From an uncultured Bacilli bacterium (GTDB taxonomy: Bacteria; Bacillota_I; Bacilli_A; RF39; UBA660): a stretch of DNA of 64,000 nt. This document shows positions 8,767 to 16,573 of this stretch, in pieces. Where the stretch lies: the NCBI GenBank assembly GCA_934167465.1, contig CAKPKR010000002.1, positions 1 through 64,000 on the forward strand, written 5' to 3'. How positions within the stretch are numbered: the first letter of the stretch is position 1; the number at the start of each line of letters is the position of its first letter. The translations under genes and the position numbers were made by a program. A model generated the notes under the pieces. That model was not told where the DNA came from. It saw only the letters and a program-made list of their open reading frames with translations, and did not search any database.

Positions 8767-8795
8767 TTGATACACGAATATATGTTTGTTATAAT
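8767..8795 (+). promoter_or_regulatory. Promoter of tiny toxin-like gene A1
   Basis: TTGATA, 17 bp, then a perfect TATAAT. Transcription would start near 8802, giving a leader of about 55 nt. Confidence 0.75.
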
Positions 8796-8857
8796 ATTTA
8801 TAGGAATATTTAATAGTTGGGTGATTTGCCAATCTTCTAATGAAGGGCGGTGATATT

Positions 8858-8941
8858 ATGAATAAAAAAGATTTTTTAATCATTTCTTTAATCATTATTA
8901 TCTTCCTATTAGTATTATTACTATTTATAGTATTAATATAA
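8858..8941 (+). CDS. Tiny hydrophobic protein A1 (27 aa), candidate type I toxin
   Basis: MNKKDF is followed by about 21 almost purely hydrophobic residues (LIISLIIII...), a single membrane helix with a positive N-terminus. GGGCGGTGAT precedes ATG. The leader segment AGTTGGGTGATTT is complementary, with one G-U pair, to AAATCACCTAACT just after the stop codon, so 5' and 3' ends can pair. A convergent antisense transcript is predicted over the 3' UTR. This layout is that of type I toxins such as TxpA/BsrG or Fst. I do not recognise the sequence family, and toxicity is inference. Confidence 0.6.
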   Translation: MNKKDFLIISLIIIIFLLVLLLFIVLI

Positions 8942-8943
8942 TA

Positions 8944-9054
8944 AGAAAAAATCACCTAACTCAGTATTGATTTAGGTGAAACCAAATTTAATAGGCAACA
9001 CTCAACACGCAATATTGAATGTTCCTTTTTTTATTTTATGTAATGTCGTTTGAC
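8944..9054 (-). ncRNA. Predicted antisense antitoxin RNA A1
   Basis: The promoter at 9061-9089 predicts a start near 9054. The stem TCACCTAA/TTAGGTGA (8952-8979) followed by TTTTTTCTT on the minus strand gives an end near 8944. The RNA of about 110 nt is fully complementary to the toxin mRNA 3' UTR and abuts the ORF stop. Predicted only. Confidence 0.5.
8994..9035 (+). terminator. Terminator of toxin-like mRNA A1
   Basis: GG-AACACTCAA pairs with TTGAATGTTCC (one wobble), followed by seven T. Confidence 0.7.
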
Positions 9055-9060
9055 ATATTC

Positions 9061-9089
9061 ATAATATCATATTAATTAATTTTTTACAA
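9061..9089 (-). promoter_or_regulatory. Antisense RNA promoter A1
   Basis: On the minus strand TTGTAA, 17 bp, then TATTAT. It is identical in copy 2. Confidence 0.6.
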
Positions 9090-9180
9090 GTTCTTCTTAT
9101 GTGAATTTTTTTAATTTCACAGAATTTCATTTTATAATTTATAATTTATCTAAATTATAACAAAAATATTATAATATATA

Positions 9181-9209
9181 TTGATGCACGAATATATGTT
9201 TGTTATAAT
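9181..9209 (+). promoter_or_regulatory. Promoter of tiny toxin-like gene A2
   Basis: TTGATG, 17 bp, TATAAT. The spacer is identical to that of copy 1; the -35 differs by one base. Confidence 0.7.
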
Positions 9210-9272
9210 ATTTATAGGAACATTTAATAGTTGGGTGATTTGCCAATCTTCTAACGAAGGGAGGCTGGTAGT

Positions 9273-9356
9273 ATGAATAAGAAAGATTTTTTAATCTCAT
9301 CCTTAATCATTATTATCATTCTATTAGTATTTTTACTATTTATAATTTTAATATAA
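9273..9356 (+). CDS. Tiny hydrophobic protein A2 (27 aa), candidate type I toxin
   Basis: This is a paralogue of A1: MNKKDFLISSLIIIIILL and a hydrophobic tail. The same length and charge pattern are kept, and substitutions are conservative (I/S, F/I, L/F, V/I), which argues that the peptide is translated and selected. The ribosome site differs from copy 1 (GGGAGGCTGGTAGT). The same leader, 3' hairpin (9367-9394) and convergent antisense promoter are present. Confidence 0.6.
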   Translation: MNKKDFLISSLIIIIILLVFLLFIILI

Positions 9357-9358
9357 TA

Positions 9359-9469
9359 AGAAAAAATCACCTAACTCAGCATTGATTTAGGTGATTGTCT
9401 AACTAACAAGGCAACACTCAACACGCGATATTGAATGTTCCTTTTTTATTTTATGTAATGTCGTTTGAC
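9359..9469 (-). ncRNA. Predicted antisense antitoxin RNA A2
   Basis: Same construction as A1: promoter at 9476-9504, end at the TCACCTAA/TTAGGTGA hairpin with a T run on the minus strand. Confidence 0.5.
9410..9452 (+). terminator. Terminator of toxin-like mRNA A2
   Basis: Same hairpin as copy 1 (one base changed in the loop), followed by six T. Confidence 0.65.
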
Positions 9470-9475
9470 ATATTC

Positions 9476-9504
9476 ATAATATCATATTAATTAATTTTTT
9501 ACAA
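9476..9504 (-). promoter_or_regulatory. Antisense RNA promoter A2
   Basis: TTGTAA, 17 bp, TATTAT on the minus strand. Confidence 0.6.
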
Positions 9505-9577
9505 GTACTTATTATTAATATTATGTTTTATAGTATTTTATTATTTAATTTTTAAATAATAATAAAGGTGATTATTT

Positions 9578-10501
9578 ATGAAAATAAGACTTGGATATGC
9601 TTGTATAAGTACAACATTAGATATTACTACATCTGGTACTATTACTTATACCAATTTTCTAAAAGAAAAAAATTACAATAAAATTAATAATTTAATTACA
9701 TCTAATTTAACCAATTTAAAAGAATTATTAATTTATAATATTAAAAATAATATTCACTTTTTTAGAATAAGTTCAAATTTAATTCCTTTAGCAACTAAAG
9801 ATGACGTTTGTTTTGATTATATTAAATCATATAAAAAAAAATACGATGAACTTAGTGAAATTATAAATGACAATAATATAAGAGTTGATTTTCACTTGCC
9901 TGAGTTTTGTGTTCTAAACAGTACTTCTAAAGAAACTGTTGCTAATTCCATCCAAATAATAGAATATCATTATAATTTATTAAAAGCAATGAATATTAAA
10001 AATAAAGTTTTAGTGCTACACATAGGAAGTTCTGTATTGGGGAAAAAAAATTCTATTGCCAGATTTATTAATAATTTTAATAAATTACCTGATTATTTAA
10101 AAAAAATAATTGTTATAGAAAATGATGATAAAGTTTTTAATATTGAAGATTGTTTAGACATAAACAAAAAAACAAACATTCCTATTGTTTTAGATTATCA
10201 TCATTATATATGTAACCCTTCTAATCTTAATTTTGAAGATATTTTTTCTACTTGGAAAATTACTCCTAAAGTCCATTTTTCTAGTCCTAAAAGCAAAATT
10301 AAAAAAGAATTTAGAAGTCATAATGATTATATAAATAGTGATGACTTTATTACCTTTTTAGATAAAATCAAGAATTTAAACTATGATATCGACATTATGA
10401 TTGAAGCTAAAAAGAAAGATGAAGCTTTATTTAAATTAGTAAGAGAATTAAAATATAAAACCAATTATAAATTTATAGATGAGACTACATTTGAAATTTA
10501 A
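9578..10501 (+). CDS. uvsE: UV damage endonuclease UvsE/UvdE
   Basis: This TIM-barrel endonuclease nicks DNA 5' of UV photoproducts in alternative excision repair. At 307 residues it has the family length. Family features are the start MKIRLGYACIS, FFRISSNLIPLA, RVDFHLPEFCVLNS, KVLVLHIGSSVLGKK, IVIENDDKVFNIEDCL, IPIVLDYHHYICNP, PKVHFSSPKS and DIMIEAKKKDEALFKL; the His, Glu and Asp residues in these strands are the expected metal ligands. AAAGGTGAT precedes ATG. It is a single-gene plus-strand unit. UvsE in Bacillota is often found in spore formers. Confidence 0.92.
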   Translation: MKIRLGYACISTTLDITTSGTITYTNFLKEKNYNKINNLITSNLTNLKELLIYNIKNNIHFFRISSNLIPLATKDDVCFDYIKSYKKKYDELSEIINDNNIRVDFHLPEFCVLNSTSKETVANSIQIIEYHYNLLKAMNIKNKVLVLHIGSSVLGKKNSIARFINNFNKLPDYLKKIIVIENDDKVFNIEDCLDINKKTNIPIVLDYHHYICNPSNLNFEDIFSTWKITPKVHFSSPKSKIKKEFRSHNDYINSDDFITFLDKIKNLNYDIDIMIEAKKKDEALFKLVRELKYKTNYKFIDETTFEI

Positions 10502-10517
10502 ATTATTTCAATTTACA

Positions 10518-10566
10518 ATAAAAAGAACTATCCCCAAGGGATATCCTTAGGATTAGTTCTTTTTTC
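10518..10566. terminator. Bidirectional terminator between uvsE and ABC gene
   Basis: AAAAAGAACTA (10520-10530) pairs with TAGTTCTTTTTT (10554-10565). A/T runs on both sides serve both converging genes; the ABC stop codon lies in the stem. Confidence 0.75.
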
Positions 10567-11244
10567 ATTATTTATTTCTTGAACTATTTTACCACTATTC
10601 ATTTTTATTACTCTATCACCTATCAAAGCAATACCAGGATTATGAGTAACTATGATTAAAGTAGTTCCGAATTTTTCATTAGCTTCAATTAATGATTCTA
10701 ATACTTTTTTACCCGTTTTTTCATCTAAGGCACCAGTTGGTTCATCACAGAACATAACAGTTGGTTGCTTAGCTAAAGCACGCGCTATTGAAACTCTTTG
10801 TTGTTCGCCACCAGACAGTTCATACATATATTTTTTACTATGTCGTTTCATTCCCACAACTTCTAGAATTTCATCAACATCTACTTTAGATTTTCCTAAA
10901 TTAGAACCCACTAATACATTCTCTATGACATTCAAATGTTCTAAAAGATTATATGTTTGAAATATGAATCCTAAATTTTTCTTTCTAAATCTAGTCATTC
11001 TAAAATCACTATATTTAGAAATATCTTTACCATTATATTTAATGAAACTATTTTTTCTTTTATCAATCTTATCTAAGCCAGACATTACATTAAGTAAAGT
11101 TGTTTTTCCACCACCTGATGCTCCTAAGATAACTAAAATTTCTCCCTTTTTAATTGTTAAATCTATATCGTTTAAAGCTTTTGTTTTAATTTTATCCATT
11201 TTATATGTTTTATAAACATTTTTTAATTCAATTAAATTTTCCAT
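10528..11244 (-). CDS. ABC transporter ATP-binding protein (MacB/LolD type)
   Basis: The 238-residue ATPase has Walker A (GASGGGKTTLLN), Q loop (FIFQTYNLLEHL), signature LSGGEQQRVSIARAL, Walker B plus catalytic Glu (VMFCDEPTGALDEKTG) and switch His (IVTHNPG). The CDEPTGALD form is typical of MacB/BceA/LolD-type ATPases that pair with FtsX-like permeases, as does the adjacent permease. AGGTGAAAT precedes ATG. It ends an ATPase-permease-ATPase operon. Confidence 0.9.
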   Translation of the reverse strand: MENLIELKNVYKTYKMDKIKTKALNDIDLTIKKGEILVILGASGGGKTTLLNVMSGLDKIDKRKNSFIKYNGKDISKYSDFRMTRFRKKNLGFIFQTYNLLEHLNVIENVLVGSNLGKSKVDVDEILEVVGMKRHSKKYMYELSGGEQQRVSIARALAKQPTVMFCDEPTGALDEKTGKKVLESLIEANEKFGTTLIIVTHNPGIALIGDRVIKMNSGKIVQEINNEKRTNPKDIPWG

Positions 11245-11251
11245 ATTTCAC

Positions 11252-13822
11252 CTACTCTCTTTTTAGGGCTACTGCTAAAGGTATTTTATTTAGTACTCGT
11301 TTAGATAGTCCTACTGCTATATAGTAAGCAATTAAAAGTGCTACTAAACCAAGAATTGCTAAAGTTGGTTCCAAAGATATTGGAATAGTCATTTTCATAT
11401 CACCAGCTAAAACGGAAACTATTTGTTTTAATATTTCTTTTGTAACAGGAATACTTAATAAATAAGAAATAATTATAATTGGTGTATATATATTAAGTAC
11501 AATTGAACTAATTTTCTTATTTTTATATCCCATTACTTTCATTAAAGAAATGATTTTTTTATTTTCTTCAACTACAATATTAGCAATAACTGCAATTATA
11601 ACAAATGCCATAATAGATGCAAATGTTATTACAATATAAATACTTGCATTATATTTTTGCATTGCTTTATTCATATTATCTTTCATATCTTTGAAATTTA
11701 TAACAGTTGCTATTTTATCTACTAAATTAGAGTCTAATTCTTTTAAATTAGAATATTTTTTATCATTTGAGATAATTGAAGAATAACAAGCTCTATCATA
11801 TCCTACTTTTTTGCAAATTTCTTCTCTTAAGGCATATCCAGACAGATTCATAAATTCTTCAGATATTCCAACTACTTTATATGTAATTGTACTTTTAAAA
11901 TCTTTATCCAAACCGAGTACTAAAGTATCACCAATTTCAATATTATATAGATTTTGCATATTACGATTAATAATAATACTATTTTCATCTAATAAATTAA
12001 TAATACTTTCATTTTTATCATTTAATATTTTAATATATTTAGAGTTTTTGTCGATTCCTGTTATACTAATATTCAAATCTTTTTCTATTTTCTTTTTATT
12101 ATTATTTTTATCAAATACTTCTTTTATTGGCAAACTAGAATTAATTATATAATCGGCATTATCATCTAATTCTTCTGTTTCAATTGAGTTAGTATAAGCC
12201 ATATAATCATAACTCATTCCATCAAATGATTTATCAATTAGATTTTGCATTAAATTCATACCTATTAAAGTAAGAACAATCAACATTCCTGTAAAAAATG
12301 AAGTAATTGCAACCACTAATAGCTTAGGTAATGAACGAAATGCTAAAGAATATTTAAACTTATATTTAAATGGTAAGATACTTGTTACTTTATTTACTAT
12401 TTTTGTAAATAAAGTAACTTTTAAATTACTTCCTTCTCTTAGAAGTGATAATGGTTTTTTTCTAAGCATAAATAGCGCTATTATATAACTTAATACTGAC
12501 AATAATATCGTTGGAATTAACAAACAATCAATTAAGTATTTTGTACTTATTTTGAATTTACCTAATGGAATTATAAAATAACTTATATATAGGCTTGCTA
12601 AAGGGCCATTTACTAAACTACCTATTATAAATCCTAACAATCCGCCTATTAATGATCCAATTATAGGATAAACCAGATAACTATAAGCTATACTAAATGG
12701 ACTATAACCTAAAGATTTTAATACTCCTATTTGTAATCTTTCGTCTTCTATTCTTTTTTTAGTTACAATTGCTATTACGAATACAGCAATTCCTAATAAT
12801 AAATACAAGAAATATTCAGCAAATAGTCTATTAGTAGCAAATTCTAGTTGTAATGAAGCAATTCTTCCTAATCTAGTTACAGCAAATATTCCCATTGTTA
12901 CATTATAGTTTTTATTTTCAAATATCTTAGTTACATCTTCACTACTTGGATTATCTATGTTATTCATCATTTTTTCAGCATCAAATTGTCGTTTTATTTT
13001 ACCGTGATAATAAATTGAATAAGTTTTTTCTTCTATTCCATTTACATTTTGATAATTATCATTATAGATATAAACAACATTATTTGTTTCTTCATCAAAC
13101 ATAATTGCTGAATAAGAAACTAATGGATAAATATAATCGGGTGCATAAGTGAATCCAACAACTTTATATTCTTTTTCACCAATTTTATATTTATCACCAA
13201 TTTTAATATTATGTGTTTTAGCATATTTAGGTAGCATTGTTATTTCATTTTCATTTGTAGGTAATTTTCCTTCTACTAAGTATGCTTTATTGATTTTTTT
13301 ATTTTCATTATAAGGAATTAGTTTTATATAAGTGTCTTCTTCTTTTAAAGCTTTACTTGTTTCTAATTCATATTCAAAATCATAGATATTTGCTAATTCA
13401 TCTAATTTTTTATTTTTTATATATTTATCAGCATCATATTTAGTGAATATATTATCTAATATATAATTATAGGATGGGTTATCAAATGGATTTTCTAATA
13501 ATTCAACTAAAGGATTCAAATAATATTTATAATTTTCTAATACATACCTTTCTTCTTCTGATATATTTTGAAAATTATTTTCTAATAAATAATTTAAATC
13601 ATCTAATGTTACTTCTTTACTATAGTCAATATAATAATCAACACTAATATGTTCTACTTTTTGTTCTTCTAAATAACTATAGTATTTTTCTTCCATTCGA
13701 TCTAATGAAGAACACATTGCTACATATATACCAGTTGATAGCATTACTAATAGTGTTATTCCTAACATTTGGATTTTTTTATTTTTAAGTCCTTTTAATG
13801 AGTTTAAAAATAATAATTTCAT
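11252..13822 (-). CDS. FtsX-like ABC transporter permease (856 aa)
   Basis: The permease has an N-terminal membrane segment (about 18-40), a large extracellular domain (to about 330), three helices with the FtsX-type core, a second extracellular region (about 545-720) after another helix, and a final FtsX core ending KIPLAVALKRE. This duplicated arrangement fits MacB-type mechanotransmission or peptide-efflux permeases. I chose ATG at 13820-13822 because GAGGTGGG precedes it; it overlaps the TAA of the upstream ATPase (TAATG). Substrate unknown. Confidence 0.85.
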   Translation of the reverse strand: MKLLFLNSLKGLKNKKIQMLGITLLVMLSTGIYVAMCSSLDRMEEKYYSYLEEQKVEHISVDYYIDYSKEVTLDDLNYLLENNFQNISEEERYVLENYKYYLNPLVELLENPFDNPSYNYILDNIFTKYDADKYIKNKKLDELANIYDFEYELETSKALKEEDTYIKLIPYNENKKINKAYLVEGKLPTNENEITMLPKYAKTHNIKIGDKYKIGEKEYKVVGFTYAPDYIYPLVSYSAIMFDEETNNVVYIYNDNYQNVNGIEEKTYSIYYHGKIKRQFDAEKMMNNIDNPSSEDVTKIFENKNYNVTMGIFAVTRLGRIASLQLEFATNRLFAEYFLYLLLGIAVFVIAIVTKKRIEDERLQIGVLKSLGYSPFSIAYSYLVYPIIGSLIGGLLGFIIGSLVNGPLASLYISYFIIPLGKFKISTKYLIDCLLIPTILLSVLSYIIALFMLRKKPLSLLREGSNLKVTLFTKIVNKVTSILPFKYKFKYSLAFRSLPKLLVVAITSFFTGMLIVLTLIGMNLMQNLIDKSFDGMSYDYMAYTNSIETEELDDNADYIINSSLPIKEVFDKNNNKKKIEKDLNISITGIDKNSKYIKILNDKNESIINLLDENSIIINRNMQNLYNIEIGDTLVLGLDKDFKSTITYKVVGISEEFMNLSGYALREEICKKVGYDRACYSSIISNDKKYSNLKELDSNLVDKIATVINFKDMKDNMNKAMQKYNASIYIVITFASIMAFVIIAVIANIVVEENKKIISLMKVMGYKNKKISSIVLNIYTPIIIISYLLSIPVTKEILKQIVSVLAGDMKMTIPISLEPTLAILGLVALLIAYYIAVGLSKRVLNKIPLAVALKRE

Positions 13823-14526
13823 TAAGCCCACCTCAAATCTTTAGCATTCACAATTTCTTTATTATGAATTATTTCTTTAATTACGCCACTATTCATTTTA
13901 ATTACTGTATTTGCCATTAAAGCAATACTTGGATTGTGTGTTACTATTATCATTGTTGTTTGATATTTTTTATTTATTTCTTGTAATAATTCTAGTACTT
14001 TTTTTCCTGTTTTTTCATCTAATGCTCCGGTTGGTTCATCACAAAATAGTACTTTAGGATTTTTTACAAGTGATCTTGCAATTGCTACTCTTTGTTGTTG
14101 TCCACCAGACAATTGATATGGGTATTTATTTTTTTGTTCTTTTAGTTCAACAGATGCAATTACTTCATCCATATTTAATGGATTAATACTTAATTCACGA
14201 CCTAATTCTATATTTTCTTTTACGGTTAAACTAGATACTAAATTATAACTTTGGAATATAAATCCTAAGTAATCTTTTCTATAGTTTGTTAACTCTAATT
14301 CATTCATTTTATCAATTCTTGAATTATTAAAATAAATTTTACCTCTTGATGGTTTATCTATTCCTGATAATAAGTTTAACATTGTACTTTTACCACTACC
14401 ACTAGGACCTAGTATTACTACTATTTCACCTTCATCAATTGTTAAATCTATATCATTTAAAGCATGGTTTAAAGTATCATTAAATTTATATGTTTTATAT
14501 ACATTTTCTAATTTGTATAATTCCAT
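13822..14526 (-). CDS. ABC transporter ATP-binding protein (MacB/LolD type), second copy
   Basis: This 234-residue ATPase is a paralogue of the one at 10528-11244: Walker A GPSGSGKSTMLN, signature LSGGQQQRVAIARSL, Walker B VLFCDEPTGALDEKTG, switch VTHNPS. ATG at 14524-14526 follows AAAGGAGGTTAGTT; an extension of 13 codons upstream has no ribosome site. It is the first gene of the three-gene operon. Having two ATPases for one permease suggests a heterodimer. Confidence 0.88.
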   Translation of the reverse strand: MELYKLENVYKTYKFNDTLNHALNDIDLTIDEGEIVVILGPSGSGKSTMLNLLSGIDKPSRGKIYFNNSRIDKMNELELTNYRKDYLGFIFQSYNLVSSLTVKENIELGRELSINPLNMDEVIASVELKEQKNKYPYQLSGGQQQRVAIARSLVKNPKVLFCDEPTGALDEKTGKKVLELLQEINKKYQTTMIIVTHNPSIALMANTVIKMNSGVIKEIIHNKEIVNAKDLRWA

Positions 14527-14803
14527 AACTAACCTCCTTTTAAATTTATTATTTATTTGGTTCATTATACCATAATTATTTAAAATGAAGAAATATTTAA
14601 AAAATAAATAACGAATGAAAATAATAATTTTTTTATTAAGAGAGGTAATATTTCTTCATTTCAAATTAATTATAACAAGCTATTTTTTATATGTAAAATG
14701 ACCAATTTTGTTATTTTGTAAGTCAATTTTAGAAATTGATCTAGTCGATATTTAAAATTGAAGATAGTTTTTTATTGTTTTTATGAAATTTAGTAGTTTT
14801 TAC

Positions 14804-14831
14804 AAAAAAACCAATGTTTTTTAAACATTGC
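14804..14831 (-). terminator. Terminator of the prepilin-lectin fusion gene
   Basis: CAATGTTT / AAACATTG stem followed by seven T on the minus strand. The rest of 14566-14803 holds no gene that I can see. Confidence 0.8.
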
Positions 14832-14832
14832 T

Positions 14833-15825
14833 TTATTGAGGAGTTAAAACTAGGCGAAAGCCAACGCCACCATCAGTATCACCCGTGTACCTACTGAAGT
14901 TGAACTGTCCTGCAAGTACACCATGGCTGCAACGGCCACCATGGTAGAACCAAGGGTAAGAAGAGTCAACGAAATACGCGTAAGAAGTGTACCAACTTGA
15001 TACATATGATGTTTGATTACCATTACTTCCACTTGATTTTAGAACTGTATATGGTCCCATTTCTCCAGTCGCATCACCTAAAATTCGATACTGATAACTT
15101 GTTGCTGTACTTGATGCATTATATACATTAAAGTATTTTGAAGCATAATCTGTTGGGGTGATTCCACTGCTTCCTAACTTTCCTGCCATATAAGCTGCCA
15201 TATATTCATGGGTTCCGCCACTCATATCATAGATTCCTGTTATATTTCCGGTTGTACTAGCTAAATATCCTATTTCGGTATTATATCTCTTGGTATATGT
15301 TCCATCTTGATTTAGTGAAGTTGATTCATATTTATTACAGTCTTCATTTGTTCCTGTCCATCCACATGTTGGTTGTTCGGTCTTGGCATATCCCGTTATA
15401 TATGCACTATTATTATTTATTCTTATATCATCATTAATTCCATATTTTGAATGAGAGAGATATGCTACTGCTCCCCATTCGGTATTCTTCATCATATGTG
15501 AATCTAAATTTCTTTTATAATTATAACTTGTTAAGAATATATTATTTATAGTTATATTTCGCCAACTATATACATTAGGTTTAACTATTACTTTACTTAA
15601 ATCATTACTATTTACTTGAGCTGAAGTAGTTGAAGTTGCTCCTTTATATCCTGTTTCAAACTTTCCTACCCACATTCCATTTGATTCAAATGATGTGAAG
15701 GCTGCTCCTTTTTTTGAATCTTCAATTACATTTAATATTATTGGTGTTGCGATTAAAGCTATGACTGCTAAAATTACGATAACTGCTAACAACTCAATAA
15801 GTGTAAATCCTTGTTTTTTTATCAT
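14833..15825 (-). CDS. Prepilin fused to an FGE-sulfatase / C-type-lectin-like domain
   Basis: The 330-residue protein begins MIKKQGFTLIELLAVIVI, a class III prepilin signal (cleavage at G/F) with the pilin helix reaching about residue 40. The rest is a formylglycine-generating-enzyme-like (C-type lectin) fold: NTEWGAVAYLSHSKYG, GIYDMSGGTHEYMAAY and the terminal GGVGFRLVL. It is probably a pilus-displayed adhesin. The last ~160 bp are strikingly G+C-rich, with Tyr/Phe/Trp/Ser/Cys/His-rich codons, as in diversity-generating-retroelement targets. ATG at 15823-15825 follows AGTAGGAATAGT; a longer in-frame start would read through the promoter. It shares its promoter type with the surface-protein family. 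Confidence 0.8.
   Translation of the reverse strand: MIKKQGFTLIELLAVIVILAVIALIATPIILNVIEDSKKGAAFTSFESNGMWVGKFETGYKGATSTTSAQVNSNDLSKVIVKPNVYSWRNITINNIFLTSYNYKRNLDSHMMKNTEWGAVAYLSHSKYGINDDIRINNNSAYITGYAKTEQPTCGWTGTNEDCNKYESTSLNQDGTYTKRYNTEIGYLASTTGNITGIYDMSGGTHEYMAAYMAGKLGSSGITPTDYASKYFNVYNASSTATSYQYRILGDATGEMGPYTVLKSSGSNGNQTSYVSSWYTSYAYFVDSSYPWFYHGGRCSHGVLAGQFNFSRYTGDTDGGVGFRLVLTPQ
14840..15000 (-). other. Candidate diversity-generating (variable) region
   Basis: This is the 3' end of the prepilin-lectin gene. Base composition jumps to about half G+C by eye, against about a quarter nearby. Many codons end in C (TAC, TTC, CAT/CAC-type, AGC, TGC, AAC). It covers the ligand-binding end of the C-type-lectin fold. 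No reverse transcriptase or template repeat is in this window, so the call is tentative. Confidence 0.4.
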
Positions 15826-15847
15826 ACTATTCCTACTTTCCAATACT

Positions 15848-15878
15848 ATCATATCCACCCACCAGACGTAAAAGTCAA
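15848..15878 (-). promoter_or_regulatory. Promoter with 19-bp spacer (interrupted G run)
   Basis: TTGACT, 19 bp, TATGAT. The spacer begins TTTACGTCT like other members but then reads GGTGGGTGGA instead of ten G. The upstream CGAACAAAATTTCTGC is also shared. Confidence 0.65.
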
Positions 15879-15944
15879 GCAGAAATTTTGTTCGTGTCAT
15901 AAATTTTAAAATTAATCTATATAACTTTTTTTTAAATTAATATA

Positions 15945-15976
15945 TACAAAAAACTTCATTACTTAAAATGAAGTTT
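15945..15976 (-). terminator. Terminator downstream of the tcdA operon
   Basis: AACTTCATT / AATGAAGTT stem followed by TTTTTTG on the minus strand, about 90 bp beyond the last gene. Confidence 0.6.
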
Positions 15977-16063
15977 ATTAAATTAAAAACTAATTCTTAA
16001 AATACATTTAATTTTTATCAATATAAAATATAATTTTATATTGATATTGGTTATTTATATTCC

Positions 16064-16573
16064 TTATGTTAGTATATTACTTATAAAATCTATAACACTT
16101 ATTATTTCATCTTTAATTTTATTAGATATTTCATTAAAAATTGATATATTTTTATTAATATAAATCTTATAAATATTACCATCTTCACATTTTATTGTTT
16201 CTATATCTGAATACCTATTATATCTTCTTAATAAATTTTCTAATTCATTTTGATTATCATCATAAATTATTATTTCTTTATTACATATGTAAATACTATC
16301 ATAGATTATTTTATTTTGAATATCTTTAACTCTATCAAAATTACATATCATATAATTTGTTTTTCTTTTTCCAAATTTCTTTCTCAATTTTTTAATTTTT
16401 ATTTTTTTATTTTTATTTTTTTCTTTAGAATCATTCTCAAAACAATCTAATAAATTACATTCTAGAATGTTTTTATTCTTTCCAATTAAGTTAATCAATT
16501 TTTCTTCTTTAATTCCAATTCCAATCAAATTACCATCTAGTTTTTTAATTATTTGTTCTAGTTCTTTATTCAT
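16064..16573 (-). CDS. Hypothetical protein in operon with tcdA
   Basis: I do not recognise this 169-residue protein. It has an N-terminal segment with an IGIGIKEEKL motif, a strongly basic middle (KNKNKKIKIKKLRKKFGKRK) and a C-terminal alpha/beta part. The KRKTNYMICNFDRVK and YICNKEIIIYDD strands recall a small Rossmann-like fold, without a clear cofactor motif. It overlaps tcdA by 8 bp, with GGTGAT as ribosome site inside tcdA, so translation is probably coupled and a tRNA-linked job is possible (inference). The flanking DNA to 15976 holds no gene. Confidence 0.55.
   Translation of the reverse strand: MNKELEQIIKKLDGNLIGIGIKEEKLINLIGKNKNILECNLLDCFENDSKEKNKNKKIKIKKLRKKFGKRKTNYMICNFDRVKDIQNKIIYDSIYICNKEIIIYDDNQNELENLLRRYNRYSDIETIKCEDGNIYKIYINKNISIFNEISNKIKDEIISVIDFISNILT

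Larger units (their letters stand above)
8720..9505 (+). repeat. Two tandem copies of a ~370-bp type I toxin-antitoxin-like unit (family A)
   Basis: Unit 1 is about 8720-9090 and unit 2 about 9133-9505; equivalent bases are 415 bp apart. The promoter, leader, tiny ORF, hairpin, terminator and antisense promoter are all conserved in order. The two differ mostly by scattered single-base changes and a short replaced stretch after the hairpin. Confidence 0.85.

Noticed and set aside
8755..8955. Minus-strand 66-codon frame over the first toxin-like unit
   Set aside because: It has no ribosome site and lies antisense to a tiny ORF with conservative changes in two copies. The antisense is better explained as a regulatory RNA.
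14850..15032. Overlapping 60-codon frame within the G+C-rich end of the prepilin-lectin gene
   Set aside because: The prepilin frame has a clear domain ending (GFRLVL). The other frame is a by-product of the unusual composition.
15826..15900. A longer N-terminus for the prepilin-lectin protein (MTRTKFLL...)
   Set aside because: It would read through the -35 and -10 elements and the true ribosome site; the GFTLIELL signal must be near the N-terminus.
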